DNA of 64,000 bases, taken from positions 302,854 to 366,853 of the forward strand of contig NZ_CAHJXR010000002.1 of NCBI RefSeq assembly GCF_903645355.1, in the 5' to 3' direction. The position numbers were made by a program, and so were the translations under genes. Below the pieces are notes generated by a model. That model saw only the letters and a program-made list of their open reading frames with translations. It searched no databases and was not told the DNA's origin. Positions within the stretch are counted from its first letter, which is position 1; each line of letters starts with the position of its first letter. The stretch comes from Schaalia sp. Marseille-Q2122 (GTDB lineage Bacteria > Actinomycetota > Actinomycetes > Actinomycetales > Actinomycetaceae). Shown piece after piece: positions 28,192-36,950 of this stretch.

Positions 28192-30540
28192 ATGACTGAG
28201 CAACGCAACGAGACGACGCCCCGGAAAGCACCAGCCGCAGGTTCGCTGGTGCGCTCGGGCCTGGTGTGGTTTGGTGGCCGCACCCCACGAAACACAGCCT
28301 TCCCCGAAATTGAACCGCTGTTGCGAGCGCTCAAGGCCAATCACCCTAAGGCTGATGTCAGCGTCATCGAACGCGCCTACGCCACCGCGGAGCTCTATCA
28401 CCGCGGTCAGATGCGCAAGTCCGGCGAGCCCTACATCACCCATCCGGTTGCCGTGGCCACGATCCTTGCCGAAATGGGTATGACGACGCCGACCCTCGTC
28501 GCTGCACTGCTGCACGACACGGTGGAGGATACGGACTACACCGTTGAGGAGCTGACCGCCGACTTTGGTGAAGCGATTGCTCAGATCGTTGATGGCGTCA
28601 CCAAACTCGACAAGGTCCGCTACGGGGAGAACGCCCAGTCTGAAACGCTCCGTAAGATGATCGTCGCCATGAGCCGCGATATTCGCGTGCTCCTTATTAA
28701 GCTTGGCGACCGCCTGCACAATGCCCGCACGTGGCGCTTCGTGCCCAAGGAGTCTGCGCAGAGTAAGGCCCGTGAGACCTTGGAGATCTACGCGCCTTTG
28801 GCCCATCGCCTGGGTATGAACACCATCAAGTGGGAGCTGGAGGAGATCTCCTTCAAGACCCTCTATCCCGAGATCTACGAAGAGATTGACCGTCTCGTCC
28901 AAGAGCGCACGCCTGAACGTGAGACCTATTTGCGTGACGTCATTTCGCATATCGAGGACGACCTGCGTCGGGCTGGTATTCAGGGCACCGTGGGTGGCCG
29001 CCCGAAGAACCACTATTCGATCTACCAAAAGATGATCGTGCGCGGGAAGGCCTTCGATGAGATCTTCGACCTGGTTGCTGTGCGCGTTTTGGTGGAGTCG
29101 GTGAAGGACTGCTACGCGGTGCTTGGGTCTTTGCATGGTCATTGGAACCCCATTCCGGGGCGCTTCAAGGACTATATTGCGATGCCGAAGTTCAATCTTT
29201 ACCAGTCGCTGCATACGACGGTGGTGGGCCCGGGCGGTAAGCCGGTGGAGATCCAGATCCGCACCTTTGAGATGCACGAGCGGGCTGAGAATGGTGTGGC
29301 GGCCCACTGGAAGTACAAGCAGAACCCGAATGCGACCGCTGCCTCGGGTGATGATTCGGACCGTATGAGTGCCGATGAGCAGATGAACTGGCTGCGTTCC
29401 CTGATTGAGATGGAACGCGAGACGGGTGATCCGGAGGAGTTTCTCGACTCCTTGCGTTATGAGATCGCCGGCGATGAGGTGTACGTCTTTACTCCCAAGG
29501 GCGAGGTCGTGGTCCTGCCCGCCAATGCGACGCCCGTCGACTTTGCCTACTCGGTGCACACCGAGGTCGGTCACCGCACCGTTGGGGCGCGTGTGAACGG
29601 ACGCCTCGTTCCACTGGACACGCATCTTGAGTCTGGTGAGACCGTTGAGGTTGTCACCTCGAAGTCTGATAAGGCCGGGCCATCTCGCGACTGGTTGGCT
29701 TTCGTTGCTTCTCCTCGGGCGCGCTCGAAGATTAAGGCGTGGTTCTCCAAGGAACGCCGCGAGGAAGCGGTCGAGGCCGGTAAGGAACATATTGCTAAGG
29801 TCATGCGCAAGCAGAATCTGCCTCTGCAGCGCCTGATGAACCACGAGTCGATCCTGTCGGTAGCCAACGCCTTGGGCTATCCCGATGTGACGACCTTGTA
29901 CGCGGCAGTGGGGGAGAACCACATTTCCGCACATAATGTCGTCAACAAGCTCGTGGAGAACCTCGGCGGCGGTGACGGCACGGAAGAAACGCTTTCCGAG
30001 GGCGTGACCCTGGGGGCACCTCGCGTGCAGAAGAGCACCCAGTCGGCGTCTGGCGTGACGGTGGCGGGAATGAGCTCGAATGATATTTGGGTGAAGCTCG
30101 CGCGTTGTTGTGCTCCGGTGCCTGGAGATCCGATCAGTGGTTTCATTACTCGTGGCCAGGGCGTGTCTGTCCACCATGAGGATTGCCAGAACGCGATGCG
30201 TTTGAGTGAGCTCAATCCCGAACGTTTCGTGGAGGTGTCCTGGAATGACGAGGGCGCTGGTGGGCAGTACCTCGTGCAGATTGAGACGCGAGCCTTGGAC
30301 CGTGCGGGCCTGCTGTCGGATCTGACGCGTGTCTTGTCGGACTATAAGGTCAATATTTTGACGGCGTCAACGGTGACTTCTGCCGATCAGGTGGCGTGCG
30401 CGCGTTTCTCCTTCGAGCTGGCCGATATGAGCCACCTCAATGCGGTGCTGTCTGCGTTGCGGCGCGTTGATGGTGTCTTTGAGGCGACGCGTCGGACGGG
30501 GACGGAGAGGCGTGTACGCGGCCAGGTCCTTGACGACTAG
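28192..30540 (+). CDS. relA: Bifunctional (p)ppGpp synthetase/hydrolase
   Basis: This 782-residue long RSH enzyme governs the stringent response. The N-terminal HD hydrolase domain is intact (H108-D109 in LLHDTVEDTDYT), so hydrolase activity is expected. The synthetase domain (RLHNARTWRF, GRPKNHYSIYQKM) follows at about 230-400, then a TGS domain (VYVFTPKGEVVVLP) and a C-terminal ACT domain (YLVQIETRALDRAGLLSDLT). It is monocistronic between a strong terminator and a 228-bp gap. A very long minus-strand frame across it is a codon-bias shadow. Confidence 0.96.
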   Translation: MTEQRNETTPRKAPAAGSLVRSGLVWFGGRTPRNTAFPEIEPLLRALKANHPKADVSVIERAYATAELYHRGQMRKSGEPYITHPVAVATILAEMGMTTPTLVAALLHDTVEDTDYTVEELTADFGEAIAQIVDGVTKLDKVRYGENAQSETLRKMIVAMSRDIRVLLIKLGDRLHNARTWRFVPKESAQSKARETLEIYAPLAHRLGMNTIKWELEEISFKTLYPEIYEEIDRLVQERTPERETYLRDVISHIEDDLRRAGIQGTVGGRPKNHYSIYQKMIVRGKAFDEIFDLVAVRVLVESVKDCYAVLGSLHGHWNPIPGRFKDYIAMPKFNLYQSLHTTVVGPGGKPVEIQIRTFEMHERAENGVAAHWKYKQNPNATAASGDDSDRMSADEQMNWLRSLIEMERETGDPEEFLDSLRYEIAGDEVYVFTPKGEVVVLPANATPVDFAYSVHTEVGHRTVGARVNGRLVPLDTHLESGETVEVVTSKSDKAGPSRDWLAFVASPRARSKIKAWFSKERREEAVEAGKEHIAKVMRKQNLPLQRLMNHESILSVANALGYPDVTTLYAAVGENHISAHNVVNKLVENLGGGDGTEETLSEGVTLGAPRVQKSTQSASGVTVAGMSSNDIWVKLARCCAPVPGDPISGFITRGQGVSVHHEDCQNAMRLSELNPERFVEVSWNDEGAGGQYLVQIETRALDRAGLLSDLTRVLSDYKVNILTASTVTSADQVACARFSFELADMSHLNAVLSALRRVDGVFEATRRTGTERRVRGQVLDD

Positions 30541-30768
30541 GTTGGAAAGTCGGCCAAAAGTCCGTCTTTTATGCTGCGCGTGTACTTTGTGGCGGGAATG
30601 TTATACCGCTATTTGACGGTTGTGTCGTATTCGGAGACGAAAAGGCCATAGAATAGGAGTTGTGCCACACGGTGGCATGATTGTACTGTGCGTGTACTGG
30701 GCGCCCGCGCCTGCGTACCGACCAACGCGCTTGGGCGCTTCGCCGCCCTCGTCTCATGAAGGAACATC

Positions 30769-32067
30769 GTGACAACGACGCCTAACACTCCTGAAGAAAC
30801 CACAACCGAAGCAACTGCTACCGCCTCAGTTCCAGCGACTCACGAGTTTGGTCGCATCGACGAAAATGGCAATGTCTACGTGCGTGACGGTCAGGAGGAA
30901 CGCCTGATCGGCGGATACCCCGACGATGTTCCCGCAGACCCCTTCGCCATGTACGTGCGTCGTTTCGAGGACCTCCAGGCCACGGTGAAGCTCTTTGAGG
31001 ATCGCCTCGCAACCCTGACTCCCAAGGATATTGACCAGACCCTGGCAACCATCCGCGAGGCCGTTCGTGAACCCGCTGCCCTGGGTGATCTTGATGGCCT
31101 GCGTGCCCGCGTTGAGGAGCTGGCTGCCCGCGCTGAGGAGCGTAAGGAAGCTGCCCGCGAGGAACGGAAGGCTGCGAAGGAAGCCGCTCTGGTTGCCCGC
31201 ACTGCCGTGGTCGAGAAGGCCGAGGCCATTATTGCTCAGGCCCCTGAGCGCATCCATTGGAAGCAGTCGGGGCAGACCATGCGCGACCTGCTCGATGAGT
31301 GGAAGAGCCTGCAGCGCTCCGGCCCCCGCTTGGAGAAGGCTGTGGAGGATGAACTCTGGAAGCGTTTCTCCAGCGCCCGCACCCAGTTTGACCGTAACCG
31401 CCGCCAGTTCTTCGCTGCCTTGGATAAGGCTCAGGCTGAGGCTCGTTCCATTAAGGAAGCGATCATTGCTGAGGCTGAGGCTCTGCAGTCCTCCACCGAT
31501 TGGGGGGCAACCACTGCCGCCTACCGTGGTCTGATGGACCGTTGGAAGGCCGCCCCGCGCACTACTCGCAAGGATGATGATGCCCTCTGGGCGCGTTTCC
31601 GCGCTGCTCAGCAGGTCTTCTTCGACGCTCGCCGTGCGAAGGATGAGGCGACCGACGAGGAATACCGCGCCAACCTTGAGGCGAAGGAAGCCCTGCTGGT
31701 TGAGGCTGAGGCTCTGCTGCCCGTCACTGATCTTGAGGCTGTCAAGCCCCTGCTCCACAATATCCAGGACCGTTGGGATGAGATTGGCTTCGTGCCTTCC
31801 GCTGAGCGTGGCCGCATTGAGGCCCGCATGCGCGCCGTTGAGGATGCTGTGCGTGAGGCGGAAGAGAAGGAATGGCAGCGTTCCAACCCGGAGACCCGCG
31901 CTCGCGCCGAAGGGATGCTCGGCCAGCTTGAGGATCAGCTCGCTCAGCTTGAGGCTGATCTGAAGGCCGCTGAAGAGGCTGGCAATGCCAAGCGCGCGAA
32001 GGACCTCGCTGAGGCTCTGGCCACCAAGAAGGCGTGGCTGGAACAGATTCGCTCGACGATGGCCTGA
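30769..32067 (+). CDS. DUF349 domain protein
   Basis: This 432-residue, Ala/Glu-rich, largely coiled-coil protein has repeated DUF349 units, visible as MRDLLDEWKSLQRSGPRLE and YRGLMDRWKAAPRTTRKDD, each followed by LWxRFxxAxxxF. The molecular function is unknown. The GTG start at 30769 has GAAGGAAC upstream. The preceding 228 bp hold no gene, only a small TGCCAC/GTGGCA inverted repeat near 30662. A metallo-hydrolase begins one base after its stop. Confidence 0.88.
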   Translation: MTTTPNTPEETTTEATATASVPATHEFGRIDENGNVYVRDGQEERLIGGYPDDVPADPFAMYVRRFEDLQATVKLFEDRLATLTPKDIDQTLATIREAVREPAALGDLDGLRARVEELAARAEERKEAAREERKAAKEAALVARTAVVEKAEAIIAQAPERIHWKQSGQTMRDLLDEWKSLQRSGPRLEKAVEDELWKRFSSARTQFDRNRRQFFAALDKAQAEARSIKEAIIAEAEALQSSTDWGATTAAYRGLMDRWKAAPRTTRKDDDALWARFRAAQQVFFDARRAKDEATDEEYRANLEAKEALLVEAEALLPVTDLEAVKPLLHNIQDRWDEIGFVPSAERGRIEARMRAVEDAVREAEEKEWQRSNPETRARAEGMLGQLEDQLAQLEADLKAAEEAGNAKRAKDLAEALATKKAWLEQIRSTMA

Positions 32068-32068
32068 T

Positions 32069-32794
32069 ATGCGCCTGCACGTTATTCCGACGCCTTTTTA
32101 CGCCGCGAATTGCGTGATTATCGTCCCGGACGGGTCAACGACCGCCTGTGTCGTTGACCCGTCTGCGGGCGTTATCGACACAATCACGCGGATCCTGGCA
32201 GATGAAGGCCGAAAAGTAGGGGCGGTTCTTTGTACCCACGGCCACGCTGACCACGTGTGGGAAGCGGCGGCTGCGGCCTCGCTCAACGAGGAGGGCACGC
32301 AAGTTCCGGTCTACATTCCTGGGCCTGACCGCTACCGTATGGATGACCCGCTGGCGCATACTCCAGCGCCGCCACAGGTGACGGCCATGCTGGGGCCGTG
32401 GCGTAAGCCCGAGGACCTGCGTGATTTCCCGGCCGGTTCCGTGGAGCTGATTGACGGTCTGTGGATGAAGATGGTTCCGGCTCCTGGTCACACCGAGGGC
32501 TCGGCGGTATTCATTGGACATTGTGATGTGACGGTAGTGGTTGATGGTGAGGAAGTGACCTCCTCGTCCACTCCGATTCCGTGGGCACTGTCCGGCGACG
32601 TTATTTTCGCTGGTTCGGTGGGGCGCACGGATCTGCCTGGCGGGAATGAAACGCAGATGCGTCACAGCCTGCGCACGATTTCGAATGCGTTGGACCCGCA
32701 GACCTTCATGATTCCTGGGCATGGGCCGGTGACGACTTTAGCGGATGAGATCGCGACGAACCCGTATCTGTCACGGGCGCGAAAGATTGGTTAG
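32069..32794 (+). CDS. MBL-fold metallohydrolase (glyoxalase II-like)
   Basis: This 241-residue protein has the metal-binding motif THGHADH (about residues 55-61), a second histidine in PGHTEGSA, an aspartate near FAGSVGRTDLPGG and a final histidine in IPGHGPVTT. The order matches hydroxyacylglutathione hydrolase-like MBL enzymes. The physiological thioester is unknown. The longer frame from 31985 overlaps the DUF349 gene heavily and is rejected; ATG 32069 comes right after that stop. Confidence 0.9.
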   Translation: MRLHVIPTPFYAANCVIIVPDGSTTACVVDPSAGVIDTITRILADEGRKVGAVLCTHGHADHVWEAAAAASLNEEGTQVPVYIPGPDRYRMDDPLAHTPAPPQVTAMLGPWRKPEDLRDFPAGSVELIDGLWMKMVPAPGHTEGSAVFIGHCDVTVVVDGEEVTSSSTPIPWALSGDVIFAGSVGRTDLPGGNETQMRHSLRTISNALDPQTFMIPGHGPVTTLADEIATNPYLSRARKIG

Positions 32795-32891
32795 CCGCCA
32801 CACTGACGTGGTCTGTCATTTGGGATTGTCTGGCGAGGGCGGGTAGGGGAACACCACAGTTGGCGTTTTCTCTGCCCGCCTTCTCGCATGT

Positions 32892-32897
32892 GAGAAT
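32892..32897 (+). promoter_or_regulatory. -10-like GAGAAT for hisS
   Basis: GAGAAT ends 6 nt before ATG 32904, and no good Shine-Dalgarno sequence is present. The match to TANNNT is partial. Confidence 0.35.
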
Positions 32898-32903
32898 AGA
32901 AGC

Positions 32904-34250
32904 ATGGCACGTACATCTCTTTCTGGATTCCCTGAATGGCTGCCCGAGGGGCGCGTTATTGAACAATTTGTTCTTGATCATCTGCGTCGCGTATTCGAGT
33001 TGCATGGGTTTGCCGGCATTGAGACTCGCGCTGTGGAGACCCTGGAGCAGCTTGAATCCAAGGGCGAGACCTCCAAGGAGATCTACGTTCTGGATCGCCT
33101 CCAGGCCATGAAGGAGGCCGAAGCGGGGCGTCGCTCGTCGAAGGAGCGTCGCATGGGCTTGCACTTTGACCTGACGGTGCCTTTCGCCCGCTACGTCATT
33201 GAGAACGCTAATGAGCTGGACTTTCCTTTTAAGCGCTACCAGATCCAGAAGGTGTGGCGGGGTGAGCGCCCTCAGGATGGGCGTTTCCGTGAGTTCATGC
33301 AGGCCGATATTGACGTTGTCGGTATGGGTGAGCTGCCTTTCCATTACGAGGTTGAGCTGCCTCTGGTGATGGCTGAGGCTCTGTCGACGCTGCCGATTCC
33401 GCGTGTGACCGTGCTGGTGAATAACCGCAAGGTTGTCCAGGGCGTGTGCGAGGCGCTGGGCGTTAGCGACGTTGAGGCGGCGTTGCGTGGCCTCGATAAG
33501 CTCGACAAGATTGGCCCCGAGGGTGTCGCTGCCGAGCTGGCTGACAATGGCATGACCTTAGAGCAGACGCAGGTTCTGCTGGAGATGGCGCAGATTCGCT
33601 CTGCTTTGGCGGCGGAGATTCGCGAGGGCGTTGCCGCGCTGGGGTTGTCCTCGGAGCTCCTTGAGGAGGGCGTTGATCAGCTCTGCGCCCTGTTGGAGTC
33701 GGCTGAACTGCGCCTGCCGGGTGTAGTGGTCGCGGATCTGAAGATTGCGCGTGGTCTGGATTACTACACGGGTTCGGTGTACGAGACTGTGATGGAAGGC
33801 CATGAGGATCTGGGGTCGATCTGCTCGGGTGGCCGCTACGATTCGCTGGCGACGGATGGCAAGCGCACCTATCCGGGTGTGGGCCTCTCAATCGGCGTCT
33901 CCCGCCTGGTGTCGCGCCTGATTTCAGCTCCGGTGCTGCGCGCTTCGCGTAAGGTGCCCACCGCCGTCCTCGTGGCCGTGATTGACGAGGCTGACCGCCA
34001 CCGTTCTGACGCTGTTGCTGCGGCTTTGCGGGCACGGGGGATTCCCTGTGACGTGGCGCCGTCTGCTGCGAAGTTCGGCAAGCAGATTAAGTTCGCTGAT
34101 AAGCGTGGGATTCCCTTTGTGTGGTTCCCCGGGGCGCAGGGCGAGGCGGACACGGTGAAGGATATTCGCAGCGGTGAGCAGATTGATGCCCTCGCAAGTG
34201 AGTGGATGCCTTCGGTTGAGGATCTGCAGCCTCAAGTGGAGCTGTGCTGA
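32904..34250 (+). CDS. hisS: Histidine--tRNA ligase
   Basis: This 448-residue class II synthetase charges tRNA-His. Motif 2 appears as RYQIQKVWRGERPQDGRFREFMQ, the histidine-binding segment as LKIARGLDYYTGSVYE, and the anticodon-binding domain starts around VPTAVLVAVIDE. Length is normal. It is followed by a strong terminator and is probably transcribed alone. Confidence 0.96.
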   Translation: MARTSLSGFPEWLPEGRVIEQFVLDHLRRVFELHGFAGIETRAVETLEQLESKGETSKEIYVLDRLQAMKEAEAGRRSSKERRMGLHFDLTVPFARYVIENANELDFPFKRYQIQKVWRGERPQDGRFREFMQADIDVVGMGELPFHYEVELPLVMAEALSTLPIPRVTVLVNNRKVVQGVCEALGVSDVEAALRGLDKLDKIGPEGVAAELADNGMTLEQTQVLLEMAQIRSALAAEIREGVAALGLSSELLEEGVDQLCALLESAELRLPGVVVADLKIARGLDYYTGSVYETVMEGHEDLGSICSGGRYDSLATDGKRTYPGVGLSIGVSRLVSRLISAPVLRASRKVPTAVLVAVIDEADRHRSDAVAAALRARGIPCDVAPSAAKFGKQIKFADKRGIPFVWFPGAQGEADTVKDIRSGEQIDALASEWMPSVEDLQPQVELC

Positions 34251-34272
34251 CTAGGGGTTCAGTGATGTGTGG

Positions 34273-34307
34273 AGTGTGGGAGCCGCAGTGCCGGCTCCCA
34301 CACTTTT
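34273..34307 (+). terminator. Rho-independent terminator after hisS
   Basis: A perfect 13-bp stem (34273-34285 with 34292-34304) with a 6-nt loop ends in a run of four T. Confidence 0.9.
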
Positions 34308-34376
34308 ATGCTGATTGTCTGGGAAAGCTGGGAGTTATCCACAGATCATCCAAAGCTCGACGAAAAATGCGCGGTG

Positions 34377-34387
34377 TGCGCTAGCGT
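34377..34387 (+). promoter_or_regulatory. Shared 11-mer promoter element of the first DUF6318 gene
   Basis: TGCGCTAGCGT contains the -10-like TAGCGT, which ends 7 nt before ATG 34395. The same 11 bases precede the second DUF6318-like gene (36074-36084). There is no ribosome site, so a leaderless mRNA is inferred. Confidence 0.55.
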
Positions 34388-34394
34388 AAAAGCC

Positions 34395-35102
34395 ATGTCG
34401 AACAATGTGGTGACACCCAACATCGGGTACTCCGGTCAGATGCTTCCTGTTAGGAGACGCGCAGGGTTGCGCGCCCTCGTGTCCGTCCTTCTAGTCGTTG
34501 TTTCGGGATGTTTCCTCGCGGCCTGCGACGGTGGCGGAGGGGCGCAGAGTTCACAAGTGCGGAACGTGTCGGGTGAGGGAGGGCAGAGTGCCGACATCGT
34601 CATGTCCGGGAGTTATGAGCTTGATGTGTCAACCGGAAAACTGTTGAATCCGGCAAGGAATTGGGGCATCGAGCGTCCCAGCGAGGTGCCCGGAATGGAA
34701 GAGAACAATGCCAGGGGTGCCCGCAGCGCTGCCGAGTATTTCATTCGGGTCCTCGACTACACATGGAACAGTGGCGATAGCTCCTTGCTCCGTGAAGTCT
34801 CACTGCCTGATTGTGTGTGGTGCCAGCACTATGCTCAGCTCACTGATGAGCGCACCGCAGCCGGAGGTTGGGTGTATAACGCGGATTTTACGATTGCGAG
34901 GTTAGAGGACGCATTTGAGATCGAAGGTCATCCGGGACTGTGGAATACAACTATCGACGTCTTTCAACATAAACGCTCCGTGTATGACGGAACTTCCGTA
35001 GAGGACGCGCCCGAGAGCAAAGCCGTGCTCTATATCCAGACACGATATGAGGGAGATCGATGGAAGGTATGGGCGGTTATCGCAGAACAGGTACAGCAAT
35101 GA
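34395..35102 (+). CDS. DUF6318-type lipoprotein
   Basis: This 235-residue lipoprotein has a hydrophobic signal (LRALVSVLLVVVSGCFLAAC) with lipobox LAAC. A low-complexity Gly/Ser/Gln segment follows, then a DUF6318-like domain containing ARGARSAAEYFIRVLDYTWN and a Cys pair in PDCVWC that could form a disulphide. The function is unknown; it should be anchored on the outer face of the membrane. The frame is open from 34269, but the leaderless promoter fixes ATG 34395. The stop overlaps the next ATG (ATGA). A paralogue lies 1 kb downstream. Confidence 0.8.
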   Translation: MSNNVVTPNIGYSGQMLPVRRRAGLRALVSVLLVVVSGCFLAACDGGGGAQSSQVRNVSGEGGQSADIVMSGSYELDVSTGKLLNPARNWGIERPSEVPGMEENNARGARSAAEYFIRVLDYTWNSGDSSLLREVSLPDCVWCQHYAQLTDERTAAGGWVYNADFTIARLEDAFEIEGHPGLWNTTIDVFQHKRSVYDGTSVEDAPESKAVLYIQTRYEGDRWKVWAVIAEQVQQ

Positions 35103-35896
35103 GCCGCAACGCTCGACCAAGGGGGTTAGTGTTATGCGCTCTTGTTTCATGCTTAGTCGGCTGGCCTCAGACAGCTTTTGCCTGTAGCACCAATGACTGT
35201 CTGGGCGCAGAACAAGTGCACAACAACGGCATCGCTGTCCAAAGAACGAGGACAGTACCCGCAGCTCTACCGCCTCCGGAAACCCCTATGGCAGAAGCCC
35301 CGCCCGCTGTTTCTGCGCAGACTTATCGGAGGCGCTGGCAAGACTTCCTTGGGTGCGCGTGGGTGGACTACGACGCCGGCCTCGTCGGACCGTGCGATAC
35401 GCGCGACCCAGAGGAGCTGCGTAACGAGCAAGACCCGTTGACGCTGCTCTATTCTGCGCTGGATGTGGCGACCATTGATGGTGCGGGTCTGCGCATTCAA
35501 CCGTGGATTCAAACCTTCGTTGGCGTACCAACCTTGGCCTACGCCACGCAGCCAATAGTCAATACCAGTGTCAACGTCTTGGGATTAGACGTTCCCGTGG
35601 AGTTCACCGCTCGGGAATACTCCTTTGACTTTGGCGACGGTTCGCAGCCTCTAGTGTCGAGCGAACCTGGTGCCCCGTACCCCGACATGACGAACTTCCA
35701 CATCTACCAGGCACCGCAGGATTTCGCTACAGTCACGCTCACGACAACGTGGAGCGCGAAGGTGGTGCACCCAGAAACAGGGGATGCCATCTTCGTGACG
35801 GGTGCGCTCCAAACGACAGAGAGCGCCCACCCTCTTCCCGTTCGCAAAGCGAAGGGGTATTTGACGGATACGGCTGAGGAACTCAGGGGACGCTAA
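35099..35896 (+). CDS. Secreted PKD-like domain protein
   Basis: This 265-residue exported protein has a signal peptide (hydrophobic core VLCALVSCLVGW, probable cleavage at AFA-C). The C-terminal half contains YSFDFGDGS, the DFGDGS hallmark of PKD-type beta-sandwich domains. The function is unknown. It is translationally coupled (ATGA) to the upstream DUF6318 lipoprotein, so the two products are probably cooperating envelope proteins. A weak hairpin follows the stop. Confidence 0.75.
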   Translation: MSRNARPRGLVLCALVSCLVGWPQTAFACSTNDCLGAEQVHNNGIAVQRTRTVPAALPPPETPMAEAPPAVSAQTYRRRWQDFLGCAWVDYDAGLVGPCDTRDPEELRNEQDPLTLLYSALDVATIDGAGLRIQPWIQTFVGVPTLAYATQPIVNTSVNVLGLDVPVEFTAREYSFDFGDGSQPLVSSEPGAPYPDMTNFHIYQAPQDFATVTLTTTWSAKVVHPETGDAIFVTGALQTTESAHPLPVRKAKGYLTDTAEELRGR

Positions 35897-35901
35897 GAAC
35901 G

Positions 35902-35925
35902 GACGAAGCGCTGAGCGCTCTCGTC
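35902..35925 (+). terminator. Possible terminator after the PKD-like gene
   Basis: GACGAAGCGC pairs with GCGCT-C-TCGTC (one bulged C) around a TGA loop, then CTCTTG. It is weak because the T-run is poor. Confidence 0.35.
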
Positions 35926-36073
35926 TCTTGGGAGTTGCGTGACATCTGATGCTGTCATTTCCACAGCCGTCACGGTTTGCGTCACGTTGAGGTGTGCAGG
36001 GGGTGAGATTCCCTGACTTCGGCAAGGGCAGGGAGCGATGATAGGTCGTCATCTGTGGCCTGACCTGCTCTTA

Positions 36074-36084
36074 TGCGCTAGCGT
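36074..36084 (+). promoter_or_regulatory. Shared 11-mer promoter element of the second DUF6318 gene
   Basis: TGCGCTAGCGT is identical to 34377-34387. Its TAGCGT ends 6 nt before ATG 36091. Confidence 0.55.
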
Positions 36085-36090
36085 GTGGGT

Positions 36091-36792
36091 ATGACGAATC
36101 GCACATATGACTTCCCGTGGCCTAATACACGCAGGCGTGGTCGAGCTTTGGCGGCGGCCATAATTGCAACGCTCCTTGGCTTGACAATGAGTGCCTGTAC
36201 CTGGTCAACACCTACCACTCAAAGCTCAGCAGAGCCCGTTGCTCCGCAAAGCACTGCGGCTACGGCGGATGTGTCGCAGAGCGCGGATGCGACGATGTCC
36301 GGGCGTATTGACGTCGATCCAGCAACAGGTAAGCCCATGAACCCCAACCGCGATCGCAACTACGAGCCGCCTCGTGAGGTTGAGGGGATGAAGGACAATA
36401 CCGCACAGGGCGCCAGCCGCTTCGCCGAATACTTTATCTATGTCACGGATTATGCCTGGAATACGGGTGATCCTGCATTGATTGGCGCAGTGAGCGCCGA
36501 CGAATGCGAGTGGTGCAAGGAGACGTCCCGTCAGATCACGGAGATGAAGCACGCCGACGGCTGGGTAGACAACCTTTACAGTAAGGTGTTGCAAAGTGGC
36601 GACGCGATGGAGGCGACTGACCAGCCAGGTACGTGGGGTGTTCGACTGCATGTCAGGACGGAGCCGACCACTATCTATACCGGCAGTGAGCTGCATGATA
36701 TCCCGAGCAGGGATGCGCTCTTTGACGTGCTGCTTCGCTGGAATGACGACACGTGGAAGGTCATCAAAGCAGGTTGGCCGAATGGAAACTAG
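36091..36792 (+). CDS. DUF6318-type lipoprotein, second copy
   Basis: This 233-residue paralogue of the lipoprotein at 34395 has lipobox MSAC after a hydrophobic AAAIIATLLGLT. The same low-complexity SQSADATMSG segment and the domain with AQGASRFAEYFIYVTDYAWN follow. The Cys pair is retained as ADECEWC. GTG 36085 is possible, but ATG 36091 is placed correctly for the leaderless promoter. Unlike the first copy, no PKD-like gene follows. Gene duplication around the PKD-like gene is the simplest explanation. Confidence 0.8.
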   Translation: MTNRTYDFPWPNTRRRGRALAAAIIATLLGLTMSACTWSTPTTQSSAEPVAPQSTAATADVSQSADATMSGRIDVDPATGKPMNPNRDRNYEPPREVEGMKDNTAQGASRFAEYFIYVTDYAWNTGDPALIGAVSADECEWCKETSRQITEMKHADGWVDNLYSKVLQSGDAMEATDQPGTWGVRLHVRTEPTTIYTGSELHDIPSRDALFDVLLRWNDDTWKVIKAGWPNGN

Positions 36793-36937
36793 ACCTGTGA
36801 AGGGTGAGGGCGTTCTCAATTGGGAATACTGAGCGCCTTCGCCCCATACTCGGGCACACCCGAAGTCCTTCCCCCATCCGACCTGCGCACCCAGGGGACG
36901 CCAAGGCTTCTACTTAACTATCTCAACGTGGGAAGTG

Positions 36938-36943
36938 TAGGCT
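36938..36943 (+). promoter_or_regulatory. -10 hexamer TAGGCT for a leaderless GTPase gene
   Basis: TAGGCT ends 7 nt before ATG 36951 (5 nt before GTG 36948). No Shine-Dalgarno sequence is present. Confidence 0.45.
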
Positions 36944-36950
36944 CACAGTG

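Noticed and set aside
28156..30177. 673-codon minus-strand ORF opposite relA
   Set aside because: The plus strand encodes a complete, well-recognised RelA; the opposite frame is His/Arg/Leu-rich codon-bias shadow with no motif.
32795..32903. T-box or attenuator upstream of hisS
   Set aside because: Only a loose inverted repeat (GCGAG-GGCGGG with CCCGCC-CTCGC) is present; there is no T-box sequence, and the apparent -10 lies next to the ATG.
35099..35230. PKD-like protein as a lipoprotein
   Set aside because: The cysteine after the signal follows AFA, which is a signal peptidase I site rather than a lipobox.
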